In this document: positions 41,725 to 51,065 of the stretch, piece after piece | How the letters are laid out: every line of letters begins with the position of its first letter | Position numbering within the stretch: the first letter of the stretch is position 1 | Source of the DNA: a virus | Strand: one strand, 5' to 3' | Virus record (IMG/VR): IMGVR_UViG_3300049432_000151 | Coordinates: 1-64,000 of that record | DNA: 64,000 nt | Position numbers and translations under genes: made by a program | The notes under the pieces: model-generated | Seen by the model: the letters and a program-made list of their open reading frames with translations, nothing else | What the model was told of the DNA's origin: nothing | Databases searched by the model: none

Positions 41725-41898
41725 GTGCCAGGCGGCTACTCACACAGCAACGTCGAGGACTTCGAGCGGAACGAGGGTGATCGCAAGGCTTCGAACCTGC
41801 GGATCGCGTTGCTCGTGATGCTCTGGGACCTGCTGCTTCACCTCATCGACGTTCGATACGGGTCACTTTTCCGCGCGTTGTTTGAGTACAGGTTCTAA
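41725..41898 (+). CDS. Small late protein (57 residues)
   Basis: 57 residues from GTG 41725, with GAGGAG upstream. It starts PGGYSHSNVEDFERNEGDRK. A hydrophobic helix follows (NLRIALLVMLWDLLLHLIDV) that could be a membrane segment or packed helix. It sits between the C2H2 gene and the next small gene. Function unknown. Confidence 0.6.
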   Translation: MPGGYSHSNVEDFERNEGDRKASNLRIALLVMLWDLLLHLIDVRYGSLFRALFEYRF

Positions 41899-41901
41899 CC
41901 G

Positions 41902-42204
41902 ATGGCGAAGAACGGGCCCGACCAGTACGACGTGATCATCACTAATCCGAGCGAGGTCATACCTCTCGGCGATGAATTGCCGATCAGGGGAACAGTTCTG
42001 ATCGTGGCTCGAGAGGAGAACGTCGGGCGGCCAAAGTTCGGCGTTGTCGGCGTGCTCTCTCCCGTGAGCTCCGGTAAGCGGCTGCGTCGAGAAGACGTCG
42101 TAACGCTTGACCATCCTGGCGGCATACGCCTCAGCCAGTACGGCATAACCGGTGGCAACGTCGGCGACGGTGTGACGATCATCCATGGAGGCTGGTCACT
42201 GTGA
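41902..42204 (+). CDS. Small late structural protein
   Basis: 100 residues, strand-rich (DQYDVIITNPSEVIPLGDEL, PIRGTVLIVAREENVGRPKF). No family known. Its stop overlaps the GTG of the first exported fibre-like gene (GTGA). Confidence 0.55.
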   Translation: MAKNGPDQYDVIITNPSEVIPLGDELPIRGTVLIVAREENVGRPKFGVVGVLSPVSSGKRLRREDVVTLDHPGGIRLSQYGITGGNVGDGVTIIHGGWSL

Positions 42205-43925
42205 AGTTACTTGCCTCACTGGTTGCCGTGTCGCTCCTTGCGGGACCGGTATTCGCGCAGAACCGCGAGGTCGACGCGAACATCTACGTCAACGGCCAGC
42301 CGGTGACCGCGCTGAACCCGTTGCCGATTACGGGCCTCGCCGGCGGTGGCGGCGGCGGTTCGGTGCAGCTGCAATTGAGGAGCGCGCTGAGCGTCTGGAC
42401 GGATCTCGGCTACTGCGCCGGCTGTCTCAACATGCCGATCCAAGGCACAGTTTCAATCACCGGATCCGTAGCGGTTACAGGAGGCCTCACCGACGCTCAG
42501 CTTCGGGCGAGCGGTGTAGCCGTGACCGGCACTTTCTGGCAGGCGACACAACCGGTGAGCGGCACGCTCGGCCGGTCGTGGACTCTTGCCAGCGGCACAG
42601 ACAGCGTCGCTATCTCAGGTTCGATCTCGAACACGTCGTTCAACGTCGGCAACTTCCCGTCCACATACGACACCAGCGATCGCGCCGCGCGTCTGCTGGG
42701 CATCGTGTACGGCGAACAGGGCCAGCTCGCGCAGCGCACGACGACGCGCGACCTGTTCATGCAACTGCGGACCGGAGGCGCTGAGTACGACGCACGGCAG
42801 ATCCGGACCATTACCGAAACTCTCGTCACCAAGGGCGCCGGAGCCGTCGTCGCCGAATCGTTGGCCGTCCGTTGCGTCAACGCTGCCGGCAACGCCTTTG
42901 AGTCGTGCGCAGGCGCAGGCGGTCCGGGCGGTGGAACCGTGGCGATCGACCAGACCGGAACAGCAAACGACGTCGAAGTCACGAACTCCTCGATCGCCGT
43001 CACGGGAACATTCTGGCAGGCTACCCAACCCGTGAGCGGCACCTTCTGGCAGGCGACGCAGCCTGTCAGCGGTCCTGTGACAGACGCGCAGCTCCGCGCG
43101 ACCGCGGTTCCGGTCTCCGGTACGTTCTGGCAAGCAACGCAACCAGTCAGCGGGCCGCTCACGGACGCGCAGTTGCGCGCGACGGCGGTGCCGGTCAGCG
43201 GCTTCCCGACGACCGCGGCGTCCACCGCTGTGGCGGTCCGGTGCGTGAACACAGCCGGCAACGCGTTCGAAGCGTGCGGCGGCTCGAGCTCGGGCGGAGG
43301 TGCGACGGCAACAGCAGCCGCGCCGACGTATCTGGAAGGTGCAGCCGCAGCTCTTTCGGTTGACCTCAGTGGGGGCTTGCGCGTCGAGACGAAGTACGGT
43401 GGCGCTCACAGTTCAGTGACGCCAGCCGACGCAGCGATGACGGGCGGCTACGCCGAGGCAGAGGCAGCAGCGCTAGACTCGAGCGGCGTGGTCGAAGGCG
43501 ACATCACGCGCAACAAATCGGACATTGAAGGCCGGCAGTTCATGCGGACCGATCATCCGAACAGCTTCTTCTGTGCGATGACGTCGACGGCTGTCGCGGC
43601 CACGGTCATCACCGGGTGCGTCGGTGCCGGCGGCGCAACGATGGCGTCACCTGGAGCTGGGCTGCGGCGCTACATCACGGACATTTCATACAACTCCTCG
43701 ATCATCTCCACGACGGCGAACTTTATGCAGCTCAGCTACGGCACCGGCGCTACCTGCGCGACCGGCAACGTGCCGTTCTATCGTGGCAGCAACTCGGTGG
43801 CGTTTCTCACTGTCACAGAGCCGATCGTCACTCCGATCCGCACCGGCGTGGCCACAGACGTTTGCTTCATTCACCCTGGCGCCGGCACGAGGCAGATCAA
43901 CATCCGCGGCTACGTCGCGCCGTAA
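42201..43925 (+). CDS. Fibre-like repeat protein with a Sec signal peptide
   Basis: 574 residues from GTG 42201 (GGAGG 9 nt upstream). A signal peptide is plain: KLLASLVAVSLLAGPVFAQ, cut after Ala19. Repeats follow, of the type TGTFWQATQPVSG and LTDAQLRATAVPVSG (about residues 95-350), known from phage tail or adhesin-like proteins. The C-terminal 200 residues are a beta-rich globular part with HPNSFFCAMTSTAVAATVIT. Virion proteins normally assemble in the cytoplasm, so a cleavable export signal on a fibre-like protein is unexpected. It could be surface-displayed or a decoy. Confidence 0.75.
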   Translation: MKLLASLVAVSLLAGPVFAQNREVDANIYVNGQPVTALNPLPITGLAGGGGGGSVQLQLRSALSVWTDLGYCAGCLNMPIQGTVSITGSVAVTGGLTDAQLRASGVAVTGTFWQATQPVSGTLGRSWTLASGTDSVAISGSISNTSFNVGNFPSTYDTSDRAARLLGIVYGEQGQLAQRTTTRDLFMQLRTGGAEYDARQIRTITETLVTKGAGAVVAESLAVRCVNAAGNAFESCAGAGGPGGGTVAIDQTGTANDVEVTNSSIAVTGTFWQATQPVSGTFWQATQPVSGPVTDAQLRATAVPVSGTFWQATQPVSGPLTDAQLRATAVPVSGFPTTAASTAVAVRCVNTAGNAFEACGGSSSGGGATATAAAPTYLEGAAAALSVDLSGGLRVETKYGGAHSSVTPADAAMTGGYAEAEAAALDSSGVVEGDITRNKSDIEGRQFMRTDHPNSFFCAMTSTAVAATVITGCVGAGGATMASPGAGLRRYITDISYNSSIISTTANFMQLSYGTGATCATGNVPFYRGSNSVAFLTVTEPIVTPIRTGVATDVCFIHPGAGTRQINIRGYVAP

Positions 43926-43949
43926 TCCACCAACCAACAAAGGAGCAAC

Positions 43950-44405
43950 ATGAAACGAGCACTCGTCCTCGTCCTGGCACTGGTGTGCCTCTTCACCCTC
44001 ACGTCGTGCGTCGGCAATCCTCCACCGCATTCGGGAGCGACACTCGACGCGCCGGAGCGGATCCTGCTCCCTGCAGCGAAGTCGGCCTGCGCCATCTACA
44101 CGAAAGCGCGGCCGCAGGTTGCCGCATTCAAAGCGTGGGCGACTGTGAACTGGAACGCGACGGTTCCAGGGACGAACACTCCGATCATTGCGGCCGAGAT
44201 GAAAGCGACACTCCTCGAGTTCGACGCATACGTGCCCGCGCTGAAGATCGTAGGCAACGCGTCGTGCTCGGCCAGCCTCGTCGAATACGAGTCAGCACTC
44301 TCTCCTCTTCCATCTGAGCGGCATTTCGATTGGGACCGCGTGCTCAACATCACCGCGAAGGTCGCCGGCGTCGCACTCGACCTCCATCAGCAGGGGGCGT
44401 TCTAG
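43950..44405 (+). CDS. Lipoprotein
   Basis: 151 residues. A type II signal peptide (RALVLVLALVCLFTLTSC) has the lipobox LTSC at about residue 20. The mature protein is helical, with PAAKSACAIYTKARPQVAAF and LNITAKVAGVALDLHQQG. It is probably anchored in the inner or outer membrane. It lies between two exported fibre-like genes. Not recognised; a spanin-like role is possible but the usual context is absent. Confidence 0.68.
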   Translation: MKRALVLVLALVCLFTLTSCVGNPPPHSGATLDAPERILLPAAKSACAIYTKARPQVAAFKAWATVNWNATVPGTNTPIIAAEMKATLLEFDAYVPALKIVGNASCSASLVEYESALSPLPSERHFDWDRVLNITAKVAGVALDLHQQGAF

Positions 44406-44407
44406 CC

Positions 44408-44758
44408 ATGGCGCTAAAGACAGGTGATAAGGCCACACCGCCTGCCGTGAGCGCGAGCCCAGAATCCGTTGAGACGGCAACGGCAACTGCACCAACTCCC
44501 GGACCGAAGCCGGATGGAATCGTCATCAATCCCGCTCGCGAGAGCCGGAAGCTCACCATCCTGACGATTGAGGAAGGTCCCGAGGTCCTCGCCGAGACGA
44601 CCGTCGACGGTGACGCATCCGCAGTGATTGGCCGTGTACTCGAGGCGGTCAAGAAGCACGGGGTCACCGTCATCCGCGTCTGGCAGCACGGCGAGGGGAA
44701 GCTGATCGCCGAAGCGCTTCGGCAGGTCGCGGGGCTCAAAGTTCTCGAGCTGAAGTGA
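44408..44758 (+). CDS. Hypothetical late protein
   Basis: 116 residues from ATG 44408. A Pro/Thr-rich N-terminus (about 1-40) precedes an alpha/beta fold: RKLTILTIEEGPEVLAETTV, then VGRVL-like AVIGRVLEAVKKHGVTVIRV. No signal peptide. The function is unknown. Confidence 0.5.
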   Translation: MALKTGDKATPPAVSASPESVETATATAPTPGPKPDGIVINPARESRKLTILTIEEGPEVLAETTVDGDASAVIGRVLEAVKKHGVTVIRVWQHGEGKLIAEALRQVAGLKVLELK

Positions 44759-44766
44759 GGTACCCC

Positions 44767-46194
44767 ATGAAACGCACTCTCTCAGCGGCGATCGTCGCGG
44801 CAACGCTCGTGGTCTATCCAGCCTGCGCGCAGTTCGACTTTCGCGGCATCGGCACGCACACGATGACCTATCAGGTCTTCAAGAACGCTCCAACGTTGCC
44901 ATCGGTCTCAAAGCTCGGCGAGACGCTCATCGTCATGGACCCGTTGTGCAACTGCCTGAAGATCTCGATGAACGGCACGGCGTTCCAAACGCTCGTTCAG
45001 ACACCGGGCGCGGGCGGTACCGTTCTCAGTGTCTTCGGCCGTGGCGGCGCGGTCGTGGCGAACTTCGGCGACTACACGGGTGCGCAGGTCCAGGCGACGC
45101 CATTCAACACGATTGCCGGTACGAACGTTCAGACGCAGCTGCAGCAGATCGACGCACGGATCACCGCGTCCGCGATCACGACCGTGTTCGGCCGGGCCGG
45201 AGCTGTTGCTGGCCTCGCTGGCGACTACACCGCCGTAAAGATCACCTCGACCGCTTCAGGCTCGATCGGATCCACCGACGTGCAGGCAGCGATTGCTGAG
45301 ATCGCGAGTGAGAAGTTGGACGGCACCGTCGCCAACACCTATACCGCGCTCCAGACCTACAACTCACCAACCGCTGCGGTGAGGATCAAGCCGTCGTCGG
45401 CTCCGGGCGCAAACGCGAAGCTCTTCGAGCTGCGGTCTAACCTCGATGCGTCACTCGCATGGTGGGATGCCGAAGGCGACGAGACCGTCAACAGCAGCTA
45501 CCTCACTTCCGGATCGATCGACACACTCACCGCCCTGACTCTCAAGACTGCGGGCGTCACGCGCGCTACGATCAATTCGACTGGGGCTACGTTCGCAGGC
45601 GTACTGGCGGCGCCGCAGGCAGTCTTTAATTACACGAACGGCGGAGCAGTCATCGGAACCACGATCGTGGTGACGAACGCTCTGGGTAGTAACGGCATCG
45701 GCGTGGACTCTACGGCCACTGCAACTGGCGCAATCGGCTTGAAGGGCACGGCCACCAACACGTCCGGCATCGGTGTCAGCGGTACCTGTTCGGCCGCTGC
45801 GAACTGTATCGGCGTGCGTGCCGAAACTACCAGCACAAACGTGAACGCGACCGCCATCACCGCGGCGGCGGCGCGCGGAACGACTGTGTTCGCTCAAGCG
45901 AATGACGCCCTGAACACCAAGTCGACAATCGTCGCTCGTGACTTCGGTCAGGCAGCGGACACCAAGATGATCGATGCGCAGAGCTCGGGCGGCACTTCGG
46001 TGGGCTGGATTGATCGCGAGGGTGACGCCGGGTTCAAGACGATCACCATCACGGCCACGGCGTTCGCCTCACTTGGGACGCCTACGAACGGGTCGATCTA
46101 CTACTGCAACGACTGCACGATCGCAAACCCGTGTGCGGGCAGCGGGACCGGTGCACTCGCGAAACGCTTGAACGGCGTGTGGGTCTGCAACTGA
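44767..46194 (+). CDS. Exported fibre-like protein with Cys-rich C-terminus
   Basis: 475 residues from ATG 44767 (GAGG upstream). Signal peptide KRTLSAAIVAATLVVYPACA, cut near AQ. An N-terminal unit has MDPLCNCLKISMNG, shared with the next protein (LDPTCGCLKWSYSG). Tail-fibre-like units follow, with VFGRAGAVAGLAGDYTAVKI and STDVQAAIAEIASEK. A Gly/Thr beta region leads to a C-terminus with IYYCNDCTIANPCAGSGTGA and LAKRLNGVWVCN, an ending that I have seen in exported proteins of soil bacteria. It was probably assembled as a trimer outside the cytoplasm. Confidence 0.72.
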   Translation: MKRTLSAAIVAATLVVYPACAQFDFRGIGTHTMTYQVFKNAPTLPSVSKLGETLIVMDPLCNCLKISMNGTAFQTLVQTPGAGGTVLSVFGRGGAVVANFGDYTGAQVQATPFNTIAGTNVQTQLQQIDARITASAITTVFGRAGAVAGLAGDYTAVKITSTASGSIGSTDVQAAIAEIASEKLDGTVANTYTALQTYNSPTAAVRIKPSSAPGANAKLFELRSNLDASLAWWDAEGDETVNSSYLTSGSIDTLTALTLKTAGVTRATINSTGATFAGVLAAPQAVFNYTNGGAVIGTTIVVTNALGSNGIGVDSTATATGAIGLKGTATNTSGIGVSGTCSAAANCIGVRAETTSTNVNATAITAAAARGTTVFAQANDALNTKSTIVARDFGQAADTKMIDAQSSGGTSVGWIDREGDAGFKTITITATAFASLGTPTNGSIYYCNDCTIANPCAGSGTGALAKRLNGVWVCN

Positions 46195-46244
46195 TCAGGC
46201 CCGTCCCCCGCTCATTCCCACAGATCGACCGTCAAGGAGTTCTG

Positions 46245-49200
46245 ATGATGAAGAGACTCGCAATCGCGGTTCTGCTGATGCTGACGCTGCCCGCGTCCGC
46301 ACAGTACAACCGCCCTTCAACGTCGACATCGACGTACATCTGGGCGTTCAAGCCGACCGCTGTGGCGCCTCCTGTCGCCGAGACTGGCGTGGGTAAGATC
46401 TATCTCGATCCGACCTGCGGCTGCCTGAAGTGGAGTTACAGCGGGTCCGTCTGGGCAAACCTCTACACGCCTGGGCTTGTCTACGTCGCCACCTTCAACG
46501 GCCGGACGCAGGCGGTCGTCCCAGCAAACGGGGACTACACCGCGACACAGGTGACAAACACGCCGGCCGGGGCGGTAGCCGGCACGACGGTGCAGAGCGC
46601 ACTGAATGAACTTGACACTGAGAAGGCGCCGCTCGCCTCGCCTACCTTCACGGGCACCGTTACGGTGCCCTCGCCGTTCACCCTGGGCGCCACGTCGATC
46701 ACGGTCACCGGGACGGAGATCAATCGACTCGCCGGGGTCGCGTCGAACGTTCAGACACAGATCGATGCGAAAGCGCCTCTCGCGTCGCCGGCATTGACCG
46801 GAACGCCATCCGCACCGACAGCAGCGGTGGACACGAACACGACGCAGATCGCAACGACTGCGTACGTCGTCGGTCAGGCGTACCTGAAAAGTGCGACTGC
46901 AGCGTCGACATACGAGACGCAGGCGGCACATGCGGCCGACGTCTCTACGATCAACGCCGCCATCGCGCTGAAGGCGCCACTCGCATCTCCGACGTTCACA
47001 GGAACGGTCACAGCTCCGTCAATCACCGGCGGCATCACGCCCGGCACCGCTTCGACGTCCACGACAATCGCAAAGAGTGGCATCGGCAGCAGCGTCGCCG
47101 TTCAGGTGCAAGCCTCAGCCGCAGCTGACCGAGCGCTGATGTCGCTGTCAGCTGGCGACGGCACGACGTCCGGACGATTCTCCTTCGTTGACTACATTGC
47201 CAACGAGACGACACCTCAGAGGTGGCGCGCGGGTATGAATGGGACGAAGGACTTTGTCGTCCGTGATGAAACGGGGACGCGGACCCCGATCAGCATCGCG
47301 CAGTCAGACGGGACGATCATTCTCACCGCCCCGAGTGCGGCGGCTGTCTTTATGAACACGGGCTACGCGCGGCTGAGGCATGCCGCGGCTGGAAACACGA
47401 CGTTCGACGTTCAATCCAACGGAGCAGCAAACAACGCGTCGATCGGCATCATGAGCGGCGATGGGACAACGTCTAGCCGCTTCGCTGTTGTCAGCTTCGC
47501 TTCCTCTGAGACGGTTCCTCAGTCTTGGGCAACGGGCATGTATTCCAGCAAGAACTGGGTCGTCAGGGACGACACGGCTGGGCGCACACCAATCTCCATC
47601 GCTCAGACCGACGGCCTCGTCTCAATCGCGAACGGCTTGAGCGTCACCTCCGCAAGCGGCAACACCTTCGTAGCGATCACAACGGTCGCCGATGCGGTTG
47701 CTCGAGTCCACGCCAATTCGGCGACTCACGCGGCGCAGGTTGACGTCGTTTCAGGTAACGCAACGACCTCATCTCGAAACTCGTTCATTCGTATTCGGTC
47801 GAGTGAAACAGCGACGCAAGAGTGGCGCATCGGAATGGAGGCTAGCAAGAACTTCTCAATCAACGACACGACGGCGGGTAAGTCGCGCATCGTTTTGCGG
47901 CAGGACGTGCCGGGCCTCGTCGGTATCAATGGCTCACCGTCCGCTGGCACGCTCGATGTTCGACCCGCGGACGGCTCGGTTGCAGCGTCAGTGGCAGCGA
48001 CGGCGCCAAACACAACCGGTGCTGCAACAGTTCGGGTGTCCAGCGGAGACGGTACAACGTCCGCGCGGGCTGCGTACCTCGACGTGGTCTCAAGCGAAAC
48101 GTCGACTCAGCGATGGATCGCGGGCATGAACGGCACTAAGAACTTCGTCGTGACCGACATTACCGGCTCTCGAACGCCGATCAGCGTTGCTCAGACCGAC
48201 GGTGGCGTCACCTTTTCTGCTCGCATCGGAGTCGGCGTCGCGGCGGCGACCGGGTTGGAGCGCATTAAAGGCTACGGCACTGATGCTTCCGAATACCTGA
48301 CCATCGAAAACGCAAGCACGACAGGTGCTTCGATCATGAACTCCGTGGCCGGGAACGGAACGACGTCGAGTCGCAACTCCTACCTCCGCCTTTTTTCGAA
48401 TGAGACGATTACGCAAGAGTGGCGAGCTGGGATGCAGGGCGACAAGACCTACAGAATTCGCAACCAGACCGCATCCCGAGATCAGATGGTGTTTCGCGAC
48501 GATCTCGCGTACGTAGGTATCAATGCCACACCGTCCTATCACCTCGATGTTCAGGACGCGACAGCGAGTGCAACAGTTCGGGTCCGCTCTTCTGCCGCTG
48601 CCACCAATGCGATCTTTCGCGCTGAAGGCGGAAGTGGAACGAGCGTAGCTGGCGTCATTCTCTCGGCGGGCGACGGCACCACCTCTAACCGTAACGCGTA
48701 CACGCAATTCGTAGCCAACGAAACGTCCTCGCAAACGTGGAACGCGGGAATGGTTGGTTCAAAAGATTGGCGCATCTCGGATGCAACGGGTGCGCGCGTT
48801 CCGCTCAGCATCGCGCAGACCGACGGCCTCGTCACGTTCGCTAATGGCCTCGACGCCAGCACGGGTGATCAGCGGGTGAAGGGCTACAAGTTGCAGGCTT
48901 TCACACTGCGCATCGTGAACACGGCCGGGGTGATTCAGCACTCGATCTTCGCCACGTCCACGGCGTTCGCGACCACGATCACTGGAGCCACAGCGACGCT
49001 AGCGAACACACCGACCGTCGACGCGGCGACGCCGTTCGTGTCAGGCGGCGGGCTGATGTCGGGAGCGACTGAGAACTTCGTGTTCGACACAGCTACCGCA
49101 CAGGGAGTCGAGATTATCGGGGTCGCAAGCGTGGAGTTCTATTCCGCTGGCGCGACTGGCACAGCAGCGCCGCCGCTTCCACTCTTTCACTTGCGCAACA

Positions 49201-49337
49201 TCAACGTAAACGGCACCACGATCACGCGACCCGCAATCGGGTTTTACAACTCACTCTCGGCGGCGTGGAATCTCACGACGGCGAACCTCGCAGCCGGCAA
49301 GGAAATCCGGGTCAAATTCCTCGGCTACATCAAATGA
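46245..49337 (+). CDS. Large exported repeat fibre-like protein
   Basis: 1030 residues from ATG 46245 (AAGGAG 5 nt upstream). Signal peptide KRLAIAVLLMLTLPASAQ. Then LDPTCGCLKWSYSG (shared with the previous protein), a fibre unit (GRTQAVVPANGDYTATQVTN), ASPTFTGTVT collagen-like fibre units, and at least six ~90-residue repeats. Each has the pattern (S)GDGTTSxR...ETxxQxWxxGMxxxKxxxxxD.T...(R)TPIS(I/V)AQTDG, between residues about 290 and 880. The C-terminal 150 residues form a globular end. The fold is that of a long trimeric beta fibre, but it carries a Sec signal. Confidence 0.78.
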   Translation: MMKRLAIAVLLMLTLPASAQYNRPSTSTSTYIWAFKPTAVAPPVAETGVGKIYLDPTCGCLKWSYSGSVWANLYTPGLVYVATFNGRTQAVVPANGDYTATQVTNTPAGAVAGTTVQSALNELDTEKAPLASPTFTGTVTVPSPFTLGATSITVTGTEINRLAGVASNVQTQIDAKAPLASPALTGTPSAPTAAVDTNTTQIATTAYVVGQAYLKSATAASTYETQAAHAADVSTINAAIALKAPLASPTFTGTVTAPSITGGITPGTASTSTTIAKSGIGSSVAVQVQASAAADRALMSLSAGDGTTSGRFSFVDYIANETTPQRWRAGMNGTKDFVVRDETGTRTPISIAQSDGTIILTAPSAAAVFMNTGYARLRHAAAGNTTFDVQSNGAANNASIGIMSGDGTTSSRFAVVSFASSETVPQSWATGMYSSKNWVVRDDTAGRTPISIAQTDGLVSIANGLSVTSASGNTFVAITTVADAVARVHANSATHAAQVDVVSGNATTSSRNSFIRIRSSETATQEWRIGMEASKNFSINDTTAGKSRIVLRQDVPGLVGINGSPSAGTLDVRPADGSVAASVAATAPNTTGAATVRVSSGDGTTSARAAYLDVVSSETSTQRWIAGMNGTKNFVVTDITGSRTPISVAQTDGGVTFSARIGVGVAAATGLERIKGYGTDASEYLTIENASTTGASIMNSVAGNGTTSSRNSYLRLFSNETITQEWRAGMQGDKTYRIRNQTASRDQMVFRDDLAYVGINATPSYHLDVQDATASATVRVRSSAAATNAIFRAEGGSGTSVAGVILSAGDGTTSNRNAYTQFVANETSSQTWNAGMVGSKDWRISDATGARVPLSIAQTDGLVTFANGLDASTGDQRVKGYKLQAFTLRIVNTAGVIQHSIFATSTAFATTITGATATLANTPTVDAATPFVSGGGLMSGATENFVFDTATAQGVEIIGVASVEFYSAGATGTAAPPLPLFHLRNINVNGTTITRPAIGFYNSLSAAWNLTTANLAAGKEIRVKFLGYIK

Positions 49338-49747
49338 GCATGCGTAACCGCATCGCCTCTGTCGTCGTGACCATTGGCCTCATCGCGGCCACGCTGGGCA
49401 ACGCGCTACTCCTCGTGAGCTGCGCGAGCGAGCGGACGGTGCGACGCGAGTCCGCGTACCTCCTCGCGGCGACGACCGCTGACATGGAAACGACGTTCGC
49501 CGTAGTACGCCGCGGAGGCGCCGAGGCCAACCCGGTCATGAAGCCCTTTGTAGACCGCGGCAGGCCTGCAACCTACGCGCTGCAGCTCGCGATCGACGGA
49601 GCACTCATCTGGTACGCGATGCGACTGAAAGAACGTGGCGACCCGCGATGGCACTGGCCACTCCGGATCGTCGCATTCGGCCATCTCGGCGCAGCAACTT
49701 GGAACGCGACACAGATCCGCAAAGCGGAGAAGGATAAAGATCGATGA
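49334..49747 (+). CDS. Small membrane protein (DUF5658-like)
   Basis: 137 residues from ATG 49334 (ATGA overlap). The N-terminus has a hydrophobic segment ending ALLLVSCASE, a possible lipobox. The middle has TADMETTFAVVRRGGAEANP and VMKPFVDRG, a pattern that I associate with DUF5658 membrane proteins, then hydrophobic segments near LQLAIDGALIWYAM and LRIVAFGHLGAATW. Function unknown. Confidence 0.6.
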   Translation: MSMRNRIASVVVTIGLIAATLGNALLLVSCASERTVRRESAYLLAATTADMETTFAVVRRGGAEANPVMKPFVDRGRPATYALQLAIDGALIWYAMRLKERGDPRWHWPLRIVAFGHLGAATWNATQIRKAEKDKDR

Positions 49748-50175
49748 AACGATTCACTCTCGCAGCACTCCTCCTGCTCGTCTCGCTCTCAGCATTCGGC
49801 GACGGCAAGGTCGTCACGCCTGCGCCGGAGGATCCGGTCGAGGCATGGCGCTTCCTCGACGTTCGCAACGCGATCGCTGATCCGGCCGCGCCTGTGGCCA
49901 TCATCGAGGTGGGCTACTTCACAAAGTCGGGTAAGTTTCATCACGCCTCGACGGTGAACCTGCAGGGCCCGGCGTATCACCAGTTCCTCGGCGCGATCGT
50001 CACCGTGGCCGATGCCGCCTACGAAGCGACCCTGACCATGATGGTGACCAAGGCCGACGGAACGACGGTGACCGTCCCCGACACTCAGTCGATCTTCCGC
50101 TTCCGCATCGCGAAATACCTTCTCGCTATCGGCGAGCTGCCCGCCAGCGTCACCGCCGAGAAGCTCCCGAAGTAA
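49744..50175 (+). CDS. Secreted hypothetical protein
   Basis: 143 residues. Signal peptide KRFTLAALLLLVSLSAFG, cut before DGK. The mature protein is strand-rich with AIIEVGYFTKSGKFHHASTV and YEATLTMMVTKADGTTVTVP, then a basic helix at the C-terminus (FRFRIAKYLLAIGE). Overlaps the previous gene (ATGA). Function unknown; part of the exported block. Confidence 0.6.
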   Translation: MKRFTLAALLLLVSLSAFGDGKVVTPAPEDPVEAWRFLDVRNAIADPAAPVAIIEVGYFTKSGKFHHASTVNLQGPAYHQFLGAIVTVADAAYEATLTMMVTKADGTTVTVPDTQSIFRFRIAKYLLAIGELPASVTAEKLPK

Positions 50176-50184
50176 GGAACTGAC

Positions 50185-50748
50185 ATGCTCGTCACTCCCG
50201 AAGAGGCGGCCTCCTTCATCGGAGGCGAAGCGAACGCCCAAGATCCGACTCTCGTGCGCCTGACGGCAGCCGTCTGCTCCGCCGTACAGAAATCGTGTGG
50301 CCGCTTCTTCGAGTACGCCGAGAGAACCGACTACGTGCGCGGCTTCGGGCTCGACTACGTCTTTCTCACGGACGCGCCGATCGCCGAGATTGTCGAGGTG
50401 CGCATTGATCCGACCGGCTTGTTCGCCGGCGGGACCGTGCCGATCGATCAATTCTTCTTCCGTCCGGGAGAGGATGACCGCCGGCTTTGGTGGCGAAACG
50501 GTAAGTTTCCCGAAGCCGACATCGTAGCGCGCGTCACTCGGCGCGCGGGGTATCAGGTAACCGGCGACACCCAGCCACAGCTGCCCGCCGACATCAAGAC
50601 GGTCATCCTCGATGAGATCGCGGCGCGGATACAGCGTGGTTCGGCCGAGGTGATGAAGTCGGAGACGATCGGCAGCTACAGCTACACCAGATTTGACGGT
50701 GCGTTCAATCCTCAGAACCTCGCGTGGCTGCGCCCTTACCGGCTATGA
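50185..50748 (+). CDS. Head-tail connector (gp6-like)
   Basis: 187 residues. Typical of phage head-tail connectors: MLVTPEEAASFIGGEANAQD, PTLVRLTAAVCSAVQKSCGR, and the C-terminal EVMKSETIGSYSYTRFDGAF. It would form the adaptor ring under the portal. It starts the tail-joining block; its stop overlaps the next gene. Confidence 0.85.
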   Translation: MLVTPEEAASFIGGEANAQDPTLVRLTAAVCSAVQKSCGRFFEYAERTDYVRGFGLDYVFLTDAPIAEIVEVRIDPTGLFAGGTVPIDQFFFRPGEDDRRLWWRNGKFPEADIVARVTRRAGYQVTGDTQPQLPADIKTVILDEIAARIQRGSAEVMKSETIGSYSYTRFDGAFNPQNLAWLRPYRL

Positions 50749-51065
50749 ACAATCTCCTTCGGCACCGCTGCGCGATCGAACGACGGGACGCAGTCCAGGC
50801 TAGCGCCTCCGGCGAAACCATTCAGAACTGGCAGACGATCGCGGATGGCGTTCCGTGCCTACTCGATGCGAAGGGCGGCTCCGCGCGGCAAGGCGAGTAC
50901 GGTCGTACGACGCCCGTCAACTTCGTCGGCTTCTTCCGGTGGATGACCGATCTCCAGGTGGACGATCGCATCGTGGTGAACGATCAACGCTACGCCGTCA
51001 CCTTTCTCGCGGACCGTAGCGGGCACCACATCGAGGCGGACCTAGCGCTCGTAATCGCACCGTGA
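50745..51065 (+). CDS. Head-tail joining / head closure protein
   Basis: 106 residues from ATG 50745. The layout (RCAIERRDAVQASASGETIQ, PCLLDAKGGSARQG, VNDQRYAVTFLADRSGHH) matches phage head-tail joining (gp16/FII-like) stoppers. ATGA overlaps on both sides couple it to its neighbours. Confidence 0.78.
   Translation: MNNLLRHRCAIERRDAVQASASGETIQNWQTIADGVPCLLDAKGGSARQGEYGRTTPVNFVGFFRWMTDLQVDDRIVVNDQRYAVTFLADRSGHHIEADLALVIAP

Noticed and set aside
43950-44405. Outer-membrane spanin
   Set aside because: The lipoprotein is far from the lysis genes and no overlapping inner-membrane spanin is present.
42201-49337. Diversity-generating retroelement acting on the fibre-like genes
   Set aside because: No reverse transcriptase gene or template/variable repeat pair is visible; the repeats are protein-level modules with diverged DNA.
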